Shown here piece by piece: positions 23,141 through 36,900 of a stretch of DNA of 64,000 bases. Under the pieces are notes generated by a model. That model searched no databases and had not been told where the DNA came from. It saw only the letters and a program-made list of their open reading frames with translations. The first letter of the stretch is position 1; each line of letters begins with the position of its first letter. The stretch is from Marasmius tenuissimus (taxonomy: Eukaryota; Basidiomycota; Agaricomycetes; Agaricales; Marasmiaceae). The stretch is from assembly GCA_029532415.1 (NCBI GenBank), contig JAQOTA010000060.1, positions 2,790,001 to 2,854,000 of the forward strand, written 5' to 3'. Position numbers and translations under genes: made by a program.

Positions 23141-25460
23141 ATGACTACTTACTTCTCTAACGCTCAAGGCACAACGATCGGAGATCATGCGAGTTTTCAG
23201 ACTATTGTTGGAAATCTTACAACAAACCATTATCACAACGCAGAGAGAGAGGATCGGGTGACCCTGGTGAGCGCAAGTCTGTGATATCATTAGTCTCAGT
23301 ATTTGACCTTGCCTCTAGTACGGGAGAACCATTAGAAGAATTATTGGTGGCGACATTGTTTTCCAGCGCGTTCTAGCGTCCAAGGTCATATGCGTCAACG
23401 TAAAGTCGGACGGGGCATCGACATCAGCGGAGTCGCAGGTCATCAAGGTCAAGAAAATGGAACAAACCGCCAAAATATATACGGGTACCGGGGAAAGTTT
23501 ACCGCTACCAGTTTTGAGCCAGTGGATGAGAAGGATCGGGAGAAATTTGAAGAGGTAAGTTTTGGCGTTCGGTTCGAGTAGAACAATCTCATGATCAGCT
23601 TCAGAATCAGATAGCAAAGGTTGTCCTCGAGGCAGCAATGTATGAGCGGTGAGTTGACCTATCATCTGTCTGTTGGTCGGTATAATGACATGTTACAGGT
23701 CGGCGCTACTCAAACAAGTATTTGCAGTAGCCAAGTCCGAGAACGCGATGACGATGATTGCGCACGATGGTAAGTTTCGTAAGTTTCCTGTTGGGAATCT
23801 CAGTGATTCTGGGCCCTCAATGGCAGCAGAACTCGCAAATGGTCTAGAAATATATCGTCAGTATCAGGGAAAGGAATGGTTTATATACATCTACCTAAAC
23901 TACACATTTGTATGTTCAACCTGTGAGGTTCTTAACCCAGCTGAGAGTGTCCTCAGGTGAACGCAATCCAGGCTTTGCGCGGCGGCGGGACTCTGAGATT
24001 TCCGGTAAGCTGATTGTTTTCAGCGTTGGATGGCTGATAAAAGTGAAAAGGTTACAAGTCGTTTCAACGATTGGTCGTTCAACCTCAAGACACTCTCGTG
24101 GCAATACGACCCCGCTTCTCTCTGCCTCAATCCACCGCACAAAGAGCATCTTCAACCTTTCCTCTATCCCCAACCGCCACTTTGCCTCGACATCCTTCCT
24201 CGACTCAACACTGCCGAAGTCGCCGCCTGCATTGAGGAAAGCTTCGGCGACGTTTTATACCTGATTGGGTCATTTGGAGGGAAGCGGATCATTGACCTGT
24301 CAAACTTTGCCCGACATGAGCTTTTGACGTTTGGCACTGTCGTTGAAATGAACAAACCCGGAATCCTCGCCCACCTTCCTTCCACTCCCTCTCCCGAGTG
24401 GTTTTGCCATAGCCCGAACCCCAATCTCGAAGCCAACTACTCCAGTCCAGGTATGTCCACCTTTCAACCTCATCTTCCATTTGCTGACTTGCTTAGTCCC
24501 AGGGCGGGTCGACCTCTCATTCCAAAAGACTGGTGATGTCCAAGTGAACCTCCAATTCGGCTGGCAAATTCCAGAGAAGGACCAACATCGACTTTCTTGC
24601 GCCTTCCTCTGCCAGTCTCTCCGCTTCTGTGACAACTCTGAAGATGTGAAGCATATTGGTGAGTTCCCTCTCGCATATCTCTCTTTTCCTCCGTCTGATG
24701 TACTCACAGTTTATCTGAGTGGATTCGGGTTCCGCCTCCAAGGTACCTTGCTCAATGGTCCCACAAGCCATTTGACACAACCATATCTCTTTGTCCACCC
24801 TTTACCCACTGAGTTTATCAACAACGTACATTGCGTCTGCTATCCATTGCCCGAAAACCTGTTTTACTGGTCCCACGACCCACAGGGAAGGAATGCCATC
24901 GCCGAGGAGGATTGGGAAAGACTCGGGATCCCCGAATTGAGTGTGAAGGAATGGATTGGTACCTGGTGGGAAAAACATGAATACACATCTGTCCGGGAAC
25001 ATCTTAAATCGAAAAAATACGACCTCGATGGGAAACAATACGCTCGTGACCATGGATATCCTGAGCTCATTTTTGGCAAGTGGTATCTTTCTCTCTGTCG
25101 TGGACACCACACTGACATCTTCTTCCCTCAGCCGATCCTCACGAAGCCACCAGGATAGAAGAGCTCAAAGGCTCAGACTCGCAGCCCGAAACTGCACTTT
25201 CACCTTCGCAACTTGCATCCTCTTTGGCATCTTCACCTGCGGACGCACTAGTGATTGAATGCAACAACACAGCGATACTACCAACGGCAAGTATAGCAAC
25301 TCATTGGGCTAGACCGGGATTCCTAAATAATTGGTGTATGTATCTCTCCACGCCCGAATGTACAAGTCTACCTTCTGATGATGCATTTTCCTTAGATAAC
25401 TTGGTCTCGGAGACCATTACGCACGCGGATGACCTAGGCTATTCTGTAGCTGTATGTTAG
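23141..25460 (+). pseudogene. Array family gene, copy B, frameshifted
   Basis: Exons correspond one-to-one with copy A: 23141-23266, 23319-23554, 23611-23648, 23699-23769, 23830-23909, 23957-24004, 24051-24450, 24497-24658, 24710-25075, 25132-25335, 25396-25460. Exon 2 is 236 nt, whereas copies C, D and E have 234. The extra two bases are a TA unit in AAAATATATACGGG near 23475, where A has one fewer TA. The frame is lost between the QTAKIY and GKFTATSFEP segments. Every other exon is open and conserved, including PSPEWFCH and FYWSHDPQGRNAIAEEDW. The intron after exon 9 has a GC donor (GCAAGT at 25076). The damage is a single 2-bp change, so a recent pseudogene or a sequencing/assembly error are both possible. 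Confidence 0.72.
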
Positions 25461-28088
25461 TTTGAGTCTTCATGTATTCTCGATCAATTGTACTGTCCAC
25501 TTGATAATTGTTCAGTGGCCCGCTAAATAGTACGTACAGATGTTCGTGACACAATAGACAAATTTGGCTTGTGTAATGCGATCGTGCACCCACAAGGACA
25601 CACATCCGAATTTCAAAGCACACTGAATATCATTCAAAGCGTCGATTGTACAACAATGAGCTCCCCCTCATAAGGAACAACAAAAGTACCATAGTAGAAT
25701 GTGCATTGACCGAGAAGAAAGACAGCAAAAGCAATGGGACGACAGGCGGAGAGGGAGGGAGGGGGTAAACAGAAAATATGTGCTTGATGCTACAGATCCG
25801 TGATGTTAGGATGAGAGGTGGGGTGGGAGGGATGCTAGTTCGTGACCGATATCGAAAGAAAAAACCGATAAAGCATGTAGCGGTGGTCCAACTACGCACT
25901 AGTAGTGATGATTCGGAAAGGATATGATGGAGGCGGCGATTGACGTCCCTGTCCACCAGGTCCCAAATTCCCCCGTCAATATTGCAATACGACTCGGGAC
26001 AACCCACCTCGCGCTCAATGAAGATGGTGGTAGTCGACCTAGTACCTTAGGAGGTCCCCGAGCAAGTATTACCCCGTCGACTGGCCGAAGGCGTGACCGC
26101 GCGAACGTGCTCGATGATGACAAGATCCTTTCAATGGGGACGCTCTCAGTGGGACCAACACTGGGAGGTAAGTCGAAAAGTCTCCTGGAGGGTCACCCCA
26201 AAGGATGTCCTCCCTACCCGCGGAGGCTGCAATGCTCTTTTACGGTGACCGATAGTGTGAGGTCGGCCTGGATGCAGGTAATGCCAAAGCCTAGTTTCGT
26301 AGACTGAGGAGGTAGGCATTTGTCATGGCGATGTAAATGGTATTGACAATGAAAGTGTCGACTTCAAGAACATCGTCGAGAGTGAAGCGATAGATATTCG
26401 GCGGGCAACAAATAGTGTGAATGTCGGATCGAGCGCCGGGGATACAGTGTCTCTGGTCAGAGCAGATTCAAGAGCAAACGTATCGGTGCGTTCGGTGTAT
26501 GCCTAGCTCAACGATTGATGTTGCAGCAATACCTCTGTCCCCTCTGGCGGCCCCGTCCTCCTACTTTCTGACAGCCATTAAGTCCTAAAGTGGACCGTCC
26601 CAGGCGCCTCCAGTATTCACCGCTAGTCTCCATCTTGTCTCTATCCAGCCCTCTCCTCTAGTTAATGGAGCCCAGCTTGGAGCTGGTCCCCTGAGATTGG
26701 GCAGCGATCAAGTCGTGCCAGTGAGCAGAGAATGAGTACTGGCGAGGATGTCTTTTTATCTGAGCGTCTGAATTGGTAGCAACTAATCAACGGTAGAGGT
26801 TTGGGCGGCTAGACGTTCTCCTAGCATGTCTGAATACGACCTTTCCTTCGGTTGCACCACAGATTCGCTATCCGCCTTTTCCCTCAACTTTGGTCGTTGA
26901 GTGACATCTGCGACCCCGACCCCTCGCCTCCTTCTGCCACAGGCGAGGCAGCCATATTCGTCCGAGCCTGCAACGCACCCACGACATCCCCATCCCTCTT
27001 ACTCCTCGCCCTAACCATCGCAGGTCTCCTCATCGAATCCGGTGAGAGAGCAGACACAGAGGAAGGCGACGATTCCGCAAGATTAGGTCGACTCCTGTTC
27101 CCGCTCCCATGCAGATTTGGGTGGGAAACGCGGCGTGGAATTAGCTTCGGATGGGACGCCATCGATCTGAGCGTGATAACGCTGCTTCTCGTTTGAGGGG
27201 TTTTGAAGAGAGTAGAGCAAGAGCAACCTCCACACAATTGGGGGGGTGAGGAGGGAAAGCTGAGCAATACCTTCGTGAGAGGCCACGACGAATGGGTTTG
27301 GACGTGGGGGAATGAACATATTGACCTATTTTGAGGATGGATGTCAGCTAGCAAAATAAACGGTAACGGTGGAGTAAGGGAAGAAAACAGGCAGGGGACG
27401 AAGGATACAGAGGAAGCAGAGGCGAAACGTATGGCGGCCAAGTTATCCACCGTGCTTAACACGTTGATGTGTGACGGCCCGCTCACTCCCGGCCTATCCG
27501 GGTTGAAATTCTTCGACTGCCGGGCCCGGCCCTTCCTTTCGACGTCCATGTCATGTTCCTTTTCGTTCTTTCACCTGTCACCGAACCCGGTACACTGCCG
27601 AATCAAGAGAAGGGATTGAGGCCCGGAGGTTACCCAATCGAACTGGCATCAACTCAATGTCTAACGTTTAACTCGAATCGGATTCCACGCTCGTTAGATT
27701 GAAGATGGTGTCCATTGAAGTCGTGAAGGGACAGTGTCGAACAAAGATATCAGGTGCGTATCTGGGGTTTCCGAACTACGAGATTTTTTTGAGGACTTAC
27801 ATCGGGGTAGGACCCAATTCGACTCTCAAGACCTAGACACGCGTCGCCATCACCATGCCAGAGTTGGACTCGCCATGACCCTGCACGATTGGCATCGGGT
27901 TTACCGAGCTCCGCGTTAGATTCATGTCTTAGTCTACAAGTATGGACACGACACATTGAACAGGAACAGAGTCTACGACGGTGGGGTGAAGCTGGCTGCA
28001 TAGGAATAGAGAAAAAATGGTGCCGAGTTATATTGTGAGTTCATTCATTTTGGTCCGACGAGGACCATTGGCTCATACGTGTGAATAG
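25461..28088. other. Decayed 3' flank of copy B and 5' flank of copy C
   Basis: 25920-26100 is a remnant of the small Ser/Ala-rich gene segment, and 26330-26700 matches the 3' flanks of copies A and C. A 221-codon minus-strand frame (27549-26884) is rich in Ser/Pro/Arg; part of it (around 27100-27200) is related to 46690-46800, but in that copy the protein frame is not kept, so it is not called. 27730-28020 is a broken equivalent of companion exon 2, with stops in the expected frame. Confidence 0.45.
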
Positions 28089-28292
28089 GTTTTGTTGTTC
28101 CCCGAATTTGCTACGAGGACGACGCTTCCGCCTTGTTCAAACGAGTTGTTTCCTTCCGTACGTGAATCCGAAGTTTGGACGGTTGAGCCTATGAATCCCA
28201 GTTTGGACGTCGATCGGATTGCCTTGGTTCGTTCACTTCTCGTTTTGGTACCTCCCGCAGCAAAAAATTTCGTAAGCTATCATTTGGTATAG
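28089..28292 (+). pseudogene. Companion gene remnant upstream of copy C (last exon)
   Basis: This 204-nt block is nearly identical to the last exon of the companion gene at 38091-38294 and keeps its frame (LLFPEFATRTTLPP, VRESEVWTVEPMNP) to the same TAG. The exon before it, around 27880-28035, has stop codons where the copy upstream of D is open, so the gene as a whole is broken. The flanking noncoding DNA is equally similar, so the conservation reflects recent duplication rather than selection. Confidence 0.4.
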
Positions 28293-28654
28293 ATTGCAAA
28301 GTGGAAGGCGACCGACAACTTCGGGTGGACACGTTCTGCCGGACTTGGTGGATGTCGTTTGGTTGTGGTTCGTCAGAATTTGCTGGTTGCGGAGTTAGCC
28401 TTGCGCCATGTTACAGGAACTAGACTTTGACACCCATAGGACCGCTGATGATCATTTCTGTGATAGTGCCAGTGTGTCTGCGACAGCGTGAGTGGCACTG
28501 GGAGGCATGAAGCGAATAAGGCGTCGTACAAGACATGGGGAGAGCTGTTGGGCAGGGCAAGGCTGCGTTCGACCTCCCTTCTTGCCTCCGACCTCCATCA
28601 TCCCTCCCCTTTGCTCATCCTCTCCCTTTCCTACCTCCATTTTGTTCTAAGGCC

Positions 28655-30969
28655 ATGGCAAATTTCTTCCCCGACGCTCAAGGCACAATCATAGGACCCC
28701 GTGCCAACTTCCTGGCCATCGCTGGAAACTCGACAATCAATCACAACTACAACACTTCAGAGAGAGAGGATCGGCTGACTGTGGTAAGTAACACTTTGTG
28801 TTGTTAGTTTCAATCCTTGACCTTGCCTCTAGCGCGGACGAACCGTTAGAAAGGTAATTGATGGCGACATCAATTTCCAGCGTATCCTATCGTCCAAGGT
28901 CATATGCGTCAAGGTCAAGCCGGACAGGGCGTCAACGTCAAAGGAGTCGCAGGTCGTCAACGTCAAGAAAATGGAACAAACAGCCAAGATATATGGGTGT
29001 CGGGGAAAGTTTACGGCGACCACTTTTGAGCTGATTGACGAGGAGGACTGTGTGAAATTCAAAGAGGTGGGTTTTAGCATTTGGCGTGATTGGAATGATC
29101 TGACGGCCAGCTTCAGATAGTAAAGGTGGTTCTTGAGGCGGCGATGTGCGGGCGGTGAGTTGGCGTACCGTTTATTTGTTGGTCTGTATAATGAAGTGTT
29201 GTTGCAGGTCGGCACTACTCAAACAGGTGTTTGCAGTGGCAGAGTCTGAGAACACGATGACAATGATTGCACACGATGGTAAGTTTCCTGTTGGGTATTT
29301 CGATTGTGGGTGCTCAAAGGCATCAGAACTCGTGGATGGGCACAAATTGGTTGATCGGGATTGGGGAAAGGAACAGGTTGTATTTTACTACCTAGATTAT
29401 ACATTTGTATGTTCAACCTTTGAGCTTTTTGACTCAGCTGAGGAGTGTCCCTAGGTGATTGCAGTCCAGGCTTTGCGCGCCGACGAGACTCTGAGATTTC
29501 CGGTGAGCTGGTTATTTCTAGCATTGGCTGGCTAATAAAAGCGAAAAGATTACAGATTGTTTCAGCGATTGGTCTTTCAACATCAAGAATCTGGCTTGGC
29601 AATACAACCCTGCTTCTATCTACCTTGATCCACCGACCGAATTCAGCCTCCAACTATTCTTCTATCCCCACACCCCACTTCGCCAAGACACCCTTCGACA
29701 ACTCAATACCGCCGAAATCATCACCCACGTCGAGGAAAGCTTCGGCGATGTTTTGCACCTGCTTGTGTCAGTGGGAAGGAGGTGGAACACTGAACTGTCA
29801 TACTATGCCCGACATGGGCTTTTGACATTCGGCGCTGTTGTTGACCGCTGTAAACCGGGAATCCTCGCCCACCTTCCTTCCTTCCCTTCTCCCGAGTGGT
29901 TTTGCTATAGCTCCAACCCCAATGTCAAAGTCAGCCTTTCTGGCTCAGGTGTGTCTGCATTTTGACTCCATCTTCCCTTTCAAATGATTCCTGATTTGCT
30001 TAGTTCCGAGGCAAGTCGACCTCTCATTCCAAAAGACTAGGGATGTCCAAGTGAACCTTGATTTTGGCTGGCGCATTCCACAGAAAGACCGCAACCAACT
30101 TGGCTGTATCTTTCTTTGCCAGTCTCTCCGCTTTGGTGACGACTGTGAGGATGTGACAGATGTTGGTGAGTGTTGCTTTCCATATTCCTCCTTTCCTTTG
30201 TCTGATATCTTTTCCTCTCAGTGTATATCGATCAAGTTGGGTTCTGCCTCAAAGGCACCTTCCCCGAAAACCCCACAAACCGTTCGACACCCACATACCT
30301 CTTTGTCCAGCCTCTACCCACTGAGTTCATCAACAACACACACTGTGTCCGCTATCCACTCCCCAAAAACCTATTCTACTGGTCCCATGACCCACAGGGA
30401 AGAAATGCCATTGCAAAGGAGGATTGGCAAAGATTTGGGATTCCCCAGTTGAGTGTAAAGGGATTAATTGGATCCTACTGGAGAAAGGAGCGCTACACAT
30501 TCTTACAAGAGTACCTTCACTCAAGAAGTTACGGCCTAGATGGGAAGCAATACGCTCGTGACCACGGACATCCTGAGTTAATCCTTGGCAAGCGATATCT
30601 TTCTCTGATGTGAAAGCTGCACTGACATTATTCTTCCTTAGCTGATCCTCACGATACAACCAGGATTGAAGACCTCGAATACTCGGAAACACGTCCTGAA
30701 GCTTCACTTCCACCTCCGCAACTTGCATCCTCTTCAGCGCCTTCACCCACGGACGCACCTGTGATTGAATCCAACAATACAGCGACACTACCAACGGCAA
30801 GTGCAGTGACCCATTGGGCCAGACCTGGATTCCTCAATAAGTGGTGTATGTATCTCTTCACGCCCGAATGTACGAGTCTAGCTTCTAATGTGTATACCCC
30901 ATAGGTAATTTGGTCTCGGAGACCATTACGCACGCGGATGACTTAGGTTACTCTGTATCCGTATGCTAG
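28655..30969 (+). CDS. Array family gene, copy C, intact
   Basis: Exons 28655-28783, 28833-29066, 29117-29154, 29208-29278, 29327-29406, 29455-29502, 29549-29948, 30004-30165, 30222-30587, 30642-30845, 30905-30969 give about 598 residues without a break. The N-terminal motif is divergent (FFPDAQGTIIGPRANFLAI), with Pro-Arg replacing the Asp-His of A, B and E. The remaining order matches copy A: GDINFQRIL, KKMEQTAKIYGCRGKF, LLKQVFAVAES, PSPEWFCY, FYWSHDPQGRNAIAKEDW, a Ser/Pro-rich linker and a conserved tail. The intron after exon 9 starts with GC (GCAAGC at 30588), a feature shared only with copy B. No signal peptide, membrane helix or catalytic residue set is seen; function is unknown. Confidence 0.8.
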
Positions 30970-33900
30970 TTTGAATCTCGTTGTATTCTCGACAATTTGT
31001 ACTACTTGCTTGATATTTATTCAATGCCCCGATAATCAGCACGAACAGATGTTGTAGTCATAACTCGTAACACAAAGGGCCCAATTGGTTTGCGCCATGC
31101 GATCATGCACCCACAAGGACACATATCCAATTTGAAACACACTAAATATTGTGCAAAAGCTCAATGATACAACAGTAACTTACCCCCTCTCAAGGAACGA
31201 TAGTACTAGGTATAGCTACGAGCAGAATGTGTATTGAGCGATAAATGAAAGATAGCTAACGCAAGGGACGGTGAGCGGAGACGGTGAGGTATAAAAATAA
31301 TATCCGTGGTGCGAAATGAGAGGGGCGGAGAACGCTAGTTTGTAACCATTCAAGCAGATGTACGTCGAGCTCTAGCAGAAACAATAGAGGAATATGACGG
31401 GAACAGTGGTTGAGGCCTCGGTCCACCAGACGCCGATATTGAAACGTAACTCGAGACAGCCCAGGTCACACTCGATGAGAACACTGGTGGTCGGCGGCGG
31501 CCACCGTCGGCCTAGTACCATGGGAGATCCCCAAATAAGTGTTACCCGTCGACAGGCCAAAGACGTGAAGGTGCTTGATAAATTGTGGCCGGGGTGCTTG
31601 ATCTTTCCGACAGGAACGCTATTAGGTCTGTTGAAGGATAACCTCAGGCTGAAAGGTCACCCTGAAGTGGGTGTTCTCCCTACGCGCGAAGGCTGCGATG
31701 TTCTTCTATGCTGGCCGATAATGGAAGGTCGGCCCAACCACGGCACGGAATGCAGGTAATCTCAAGCCCTAGTTTCGAGGACCGATGAGGAGGTGGTATT
31801 CGTTGTGGCGGCGTGAATGATGCTTCAGGACGTCGTCGAGATTGAAGCGTTGGGTATTCGGAGAGTATCCGAAGGCGGACGTCGGATTAGATACCGGAGA
31901 GACAGTATCCCTGGTAGGTGCGTTCAGTGAATTTTAAGCCGAACCATCGATGTTGCAGCACCGCCTTCGTACATCCCGGCAACCCAACTTCCTGCTTTTC
32001 ACAACTGAAGATTTCCATGGTGGACAATCCCCGGCATCTCTACTATCTAGCAACCGCCTCGTCCAGTTGGCGGAGCCAGCTGCAACGCTATTCTCTTAGG
32101 GTTGAGGGCAAACCCGGGCTAGCGAGAAGGGGATGTCTCTTGAACTTGACGTCTGTATCAGAGAGCACAGCGGAAGGTCGGTGTGCTAGGCGTCCTCCTA
32201 GTGCGTCTGACGTAGAGGTCGACAGGAAACGGGGCGTGTGATGAGCTGCGGATAGGGCGCCGTCTGATTCGGCTATTGGAGTATTTTGTGTAGGGAGGCC
32301 GCGGTTGATGTCTAGTTTCGTTGCCAGTTTAATCGTGCAGCCTTCATCCCCAGCGCCACTACGATTACCGCCTAACACTGGACTTCACACTCCAGTATTG
32401 AGACACAGGTCGGTTACGCGATGGTCGAGTGTAGGTCACAAAAGGCGTCGAATGCAGCTGCAGTCAGACTGGACAGGAAGATGCTGCGATGCAGTCGCTG
32501 GGTCTTGTCTGGGATGAAGATTGTAAGGCCACGGTGACAAACTTGAGTCTCCGAATAGATGGAGAGTGAGGAGAAGTTGATCAGGAAAAGACTGGTGCAC
32601 TCAGGAGAGGCCGACGTGAATGAGTCTGGATGCGGGAGATGACAACATCGACCTGTGGTGAGAATGATTGTGAGCCAGTGAAAAAAGGTAATAGCGGAGT
32701 AAGGGAAGAAGGTAGGCAGGGGACGAAGGGTACAGAAAAAGCATAGGTGAAACGTACGGCAGCCAAGATATCCGCCGTGCTTTCCCTCAGACAATTGATT
32801 GACGTTGAAAATGAGAGTCGATGGCGGTTTGGGGCTGTTGAAGACAGCGGATATTCCGTTTCTTACCCTCGTGCTAGAATTTCTCGTCAGTAACACGTTA
32901 GGTGAGCTTCAAATTGATTCCAAATCGCGAGGACATACCTAGCCCAGCCTAATAAAAGCATTTCCGAGCCGTTCCTGAGCCGTTCCCTCCTTCTACGTTG
33001 GACTATTGCAGATCATCGGGAATGGTTCGGTGGTTTGGTGAGCACGCTAGAAGCCTAATGATGCACGAAGATAACCTCGATAACATCTCGAGGTTGGGAG
33101 TCGGGAGTGATGATGGTTGTCGCGGACAACTTACAAGGTGTGAAGATGCTTGGCGCCCGTAACTCCAATCAAAACCACAATGAACTCTGTTCGTGCCTCT
33201 CCGTGGCTTATCTTCAACAAACACCGACTACTCTAAACATCTCTGGTACCAGCCAAGAATTGACTTCAACGACACAACACGGCCTCTCCCAATCGACACC
33301 TCGTCCTCACCTTTACCAGGCTCCAGCAGCCATCGCGCTTACCACCCCATGACCTCAGTACCCCATCTCGATCAAGACGGTACCTGGGATCTCCTTTCGT
33401 AGGGTCCCTTGTACGCGTGTTTGAGGTCGATTTTTTGGAGGTCCCGAGGATGCTAAGCTCAACTGGCTCTGTAGAGTGGCATTTGGCATTTGGCTCGGAG
33501 GTCGAGGTGGGGAAAAGATGAATGGCGTCGTGGCATGGATGTGGATGCGAATGTCAGCGATTCTGACAGGGGCAGGCCATATCCTATTCCTTTCTTGAGA
33601 GAAATTGACTTGAACCTTCGTCCTTCAGCTAGCATTACCGTTCTCCATTTGGATTATCAATCAATCCAGCCAGGAATCCGAGCTGGAGCTGACGCTTGGT
33701 ATGGATTCAACCCAAGCAGGCGTCCACCTCCTCACATCTTTGACTATTTGACGTCTCATGTGCATCGGATCGTAAACCCAAGGATCATTGGCCCAGCCAT
33801 CCGCAACGTCATCTCCTCAGTCTCTGTTGTGAATGTCAACGCCAACTCGATTGCATCGCACACCCAAACTCGTGGGTGCAGAGGCCTTCATGGAGTTCAT

Positions 33901-36900
33901 AGGATTGCAAATTGGTCCTATAGAAGATTTTTCTGTGCCTATTCTCGCCCAAAACTACGGCAGTGAAGACCTGATGAAGACCCCGCATTAATGATGATAG
34001 GACTTCATAACCTCGGTCTTGACCGCCGTCCTCAACTTCGATCTCTACTCACTCGGCTGCACCTTCTTTGCTCTCTCCCCTGACGCTTACCCGAACTCGC
34101 TACAAGTATAGCCAACTACATGGCCCCGCGGTATGTTCATTGTGCTGGATTTCGTCTCGTTGTCTTTGATTAACGCCATTCAGTAGTTGCTAACAACGAA
34201 AACGAACACCAAAGAGGAGACGCGTCCTTTTCCGTGGCTTCCGGCGCTCGATAGACGAACTTTGTGAGCGATTACGACCTAGTCAATTCGGGGTCCTGGC
34301 CATCGATGTCCACCTCAGCTTTAGCTGCTACCAGTCTCAACGCCTCCGCCGATGCCAAGAAACTCCACAGGATTCAGTTACATTAGCATCGTTCTCGAGA
34401 GAGTCGAGCCCGAGCCCTGAAAGCGCGTGCTATCTACCTTTTGATCCCTCTCTCCGGCGTGCACGACCAACTCCTCCGCTACCAGAACCGACCTTGTGCC
34501 ATATCTATGGCATGTTGCGAGGTTGAAGGAGAGAGTTCAGCTCACGTCTAGGTATGCGACCCGTTGACTCAAATCTTTCCCTGTCTAAATTTCTGTTTTG
34601 TCCTCTGAAACATCAGCCCTCTCGAATTCAGTCTCGTCAATTTTATCATTGGCAACGATACAACAATCCTCGTAAAAATTGTCCTCGCGTTACCATCGAT
34701 TGCAATGACCTGAAGGGCACACGGAGGGAGGGTGGGTTCTGAGGCTCTGTTGCCAGAAAAACCTCATAGGTATGTCATTTCAACATCTCTCTTTTGTATC
34801 ATTCCTCTTCCCTTTCCGTCCTTTGCTATTCTTTCGCCTTGCTTTTGAGTCTACCTTCCAAGTTTTGTCGGCTAGTATCTGATCAGAGCAGCCCCCAGCG
34901 TCCGAAAATACGAGGAAATTTAGACGTTGGAAGACGGTCCACGCCACTTACCTCCTGTGGACTTGCTCGGCACCGACGTACCCTCAGCCCAGCTCTGCCC
35001 TCTCAAACGTTCAGCCTCGGCTCTTGCGCCCACTGGCCATATTCTTCACCTCTGTGCCAATGTTTACTACCGTACCTGCAGCTGCTGTCGCCAAATTCTC
35101 AGTCCCTAGCATACCTCGTGCCTGTTCTGCTTCCACCAATCTACCTATGTCCATTCTACCCATCAGACTATACCTTTCCCCTCCCTGCTCACCGGTTCTC
35201 TCGCTGTCCTCGATCTTAGAACGTATATGTATCCTACAGGCTGTAGAATTTGAAAATGGCCGGTGCGTCGTTCCGGTGTATGGCACTACCGTCCTCAGAC
35301 TCTTACGCGCTCCTTCTCTCGACTCTTTGTCAAGGGCTACTGGCCTGGGAGGGAATCCTTCATGCAACTCAAAGAAACATGTTGTCGGGTCGGATGGTTC
35401 GGGTGGTTCGACAGTAAGATGGGCAAGTGGAGGCCCAAGGGGCATTTGAATCATCAGTGACTACCGATTAGCTAGACGTACGCAAGCAGCACGCTGCTTT
35501 GGAAGAGTACAAGCTTGCATGTTCACATTCTTTAGTACCAGCAACTGTCCTACATACTTAGTTTTTCATCACTTGTAGGAAACGTAGGAGGCAGGATGAA
35601 CGGGCGCTTACTTCCGACATAGCCAGCTCGTAGTCCATAGGGCCGTTAGACTTTCTCTTCAACCTCCATGTCACGCCGTAGTTCGTTCTGTCGCGCCCTT
35701 CTTCGAGCTCTCACACCAGAGAACCAAGAGGAAGGACAATTCGGAAGCAGCTGAATTGATCTGCCGTTAGGTTGAATTCTGCGTTCAGATCGAAGAGGCC
35801 GGAGGGCTATAGGGATATTTGGTGAGTTTTTTGTGGTTGTCGAGGTACAAGGCTCCCTGTAACGGACTTTTATCCAGCTTCAGTTTTGACTCGACTTATG
35901 AGACCTGGATAACGCGTCGTTATACCCGCGTCCTCCCCTCTCTTGAGCTGGAGCGTGCTGGAAATTCAACGGGATGAATAGACGACGGGTGTGTGGTACC
36001 CACTGGGCTTTGCGACAGACCCACGTTACGAGCATGGATGCGACGCAAGGGACAGGGGGAAAAGCCTTGGATGGGAGAGCGAACTGTGAATGAACCGTAG
36101 AGAAAAGGTCTCGAGTACCTGCTGCTCTACCAGAACCGTCTCAGCTCACGTCCCCACCGCTTCTACCACCTTCATCTTCCTCCAGGTCATCACGACCACC
36201 CCTGCCTTCGTTACATCCTTCAACGCATCTTAAAACAACTTCTCGTGCGGCGTCTCGCACGTCCGGGCTTTACCTTGGCTGGACCCACCCAGAGATGACG
36301 GTCTTGCGCTCATTGCATCCGACATTCAGAATCTGAACATGAAGTCCCCCATTCCGCATCTACAGGGCTCACGTTCAGCGTGAACGTTGAACACCTAACA
36401 TTCACCACTGCTCCCAGCACCACTACCACCGACTCGAGGTTCTCCAGATTCCCTCTTCGTTGAGCGCGACTACCGGATAGAGGGGAGGCGCACCAATCCC
36501 TCGTAGTCAATTACTGTCATGCTTCCACAACGCACCGTCGCCAACCCCAATGCCCATGTCTTCGAAAACGAGTTTGCAGGGGTATTCGCAGTTCTCGTCG
36601 CGTCGTTGTTTGAGATTGTGGGCGACGTTCTCATAGCTCGACGCCTCCATCGATGAGAAGATGTCTCAACCCGTTCAATCACATCGTTCCCGAAGCTGAG
36701 CCGATCCATGACAAAGCTCGTGTTCTTCACTTCGACACCTTTACGGCTAATCTCCTGCTACCAAAATCGACCATATGGTGTTTTTGTAGCGCGTTACGAG
36801 GTCATAAGAGAGGTTTTCAGTCTGTCCGGGCGTAGTCAAGGGAGGGCCCGAGTCCAGGTATGTGATCTGTTGACTTTTTTTCCTGGTTGAATCTCTAATT

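Noticed and set aside
26884..27549. 221-codon minus-strand open frame between copies B and C
   Set aside because: The DNA is duplicated elsewhere in the array, but the frame is not preserved in those copies; low-complexity Ser/Pro/Arg composition.
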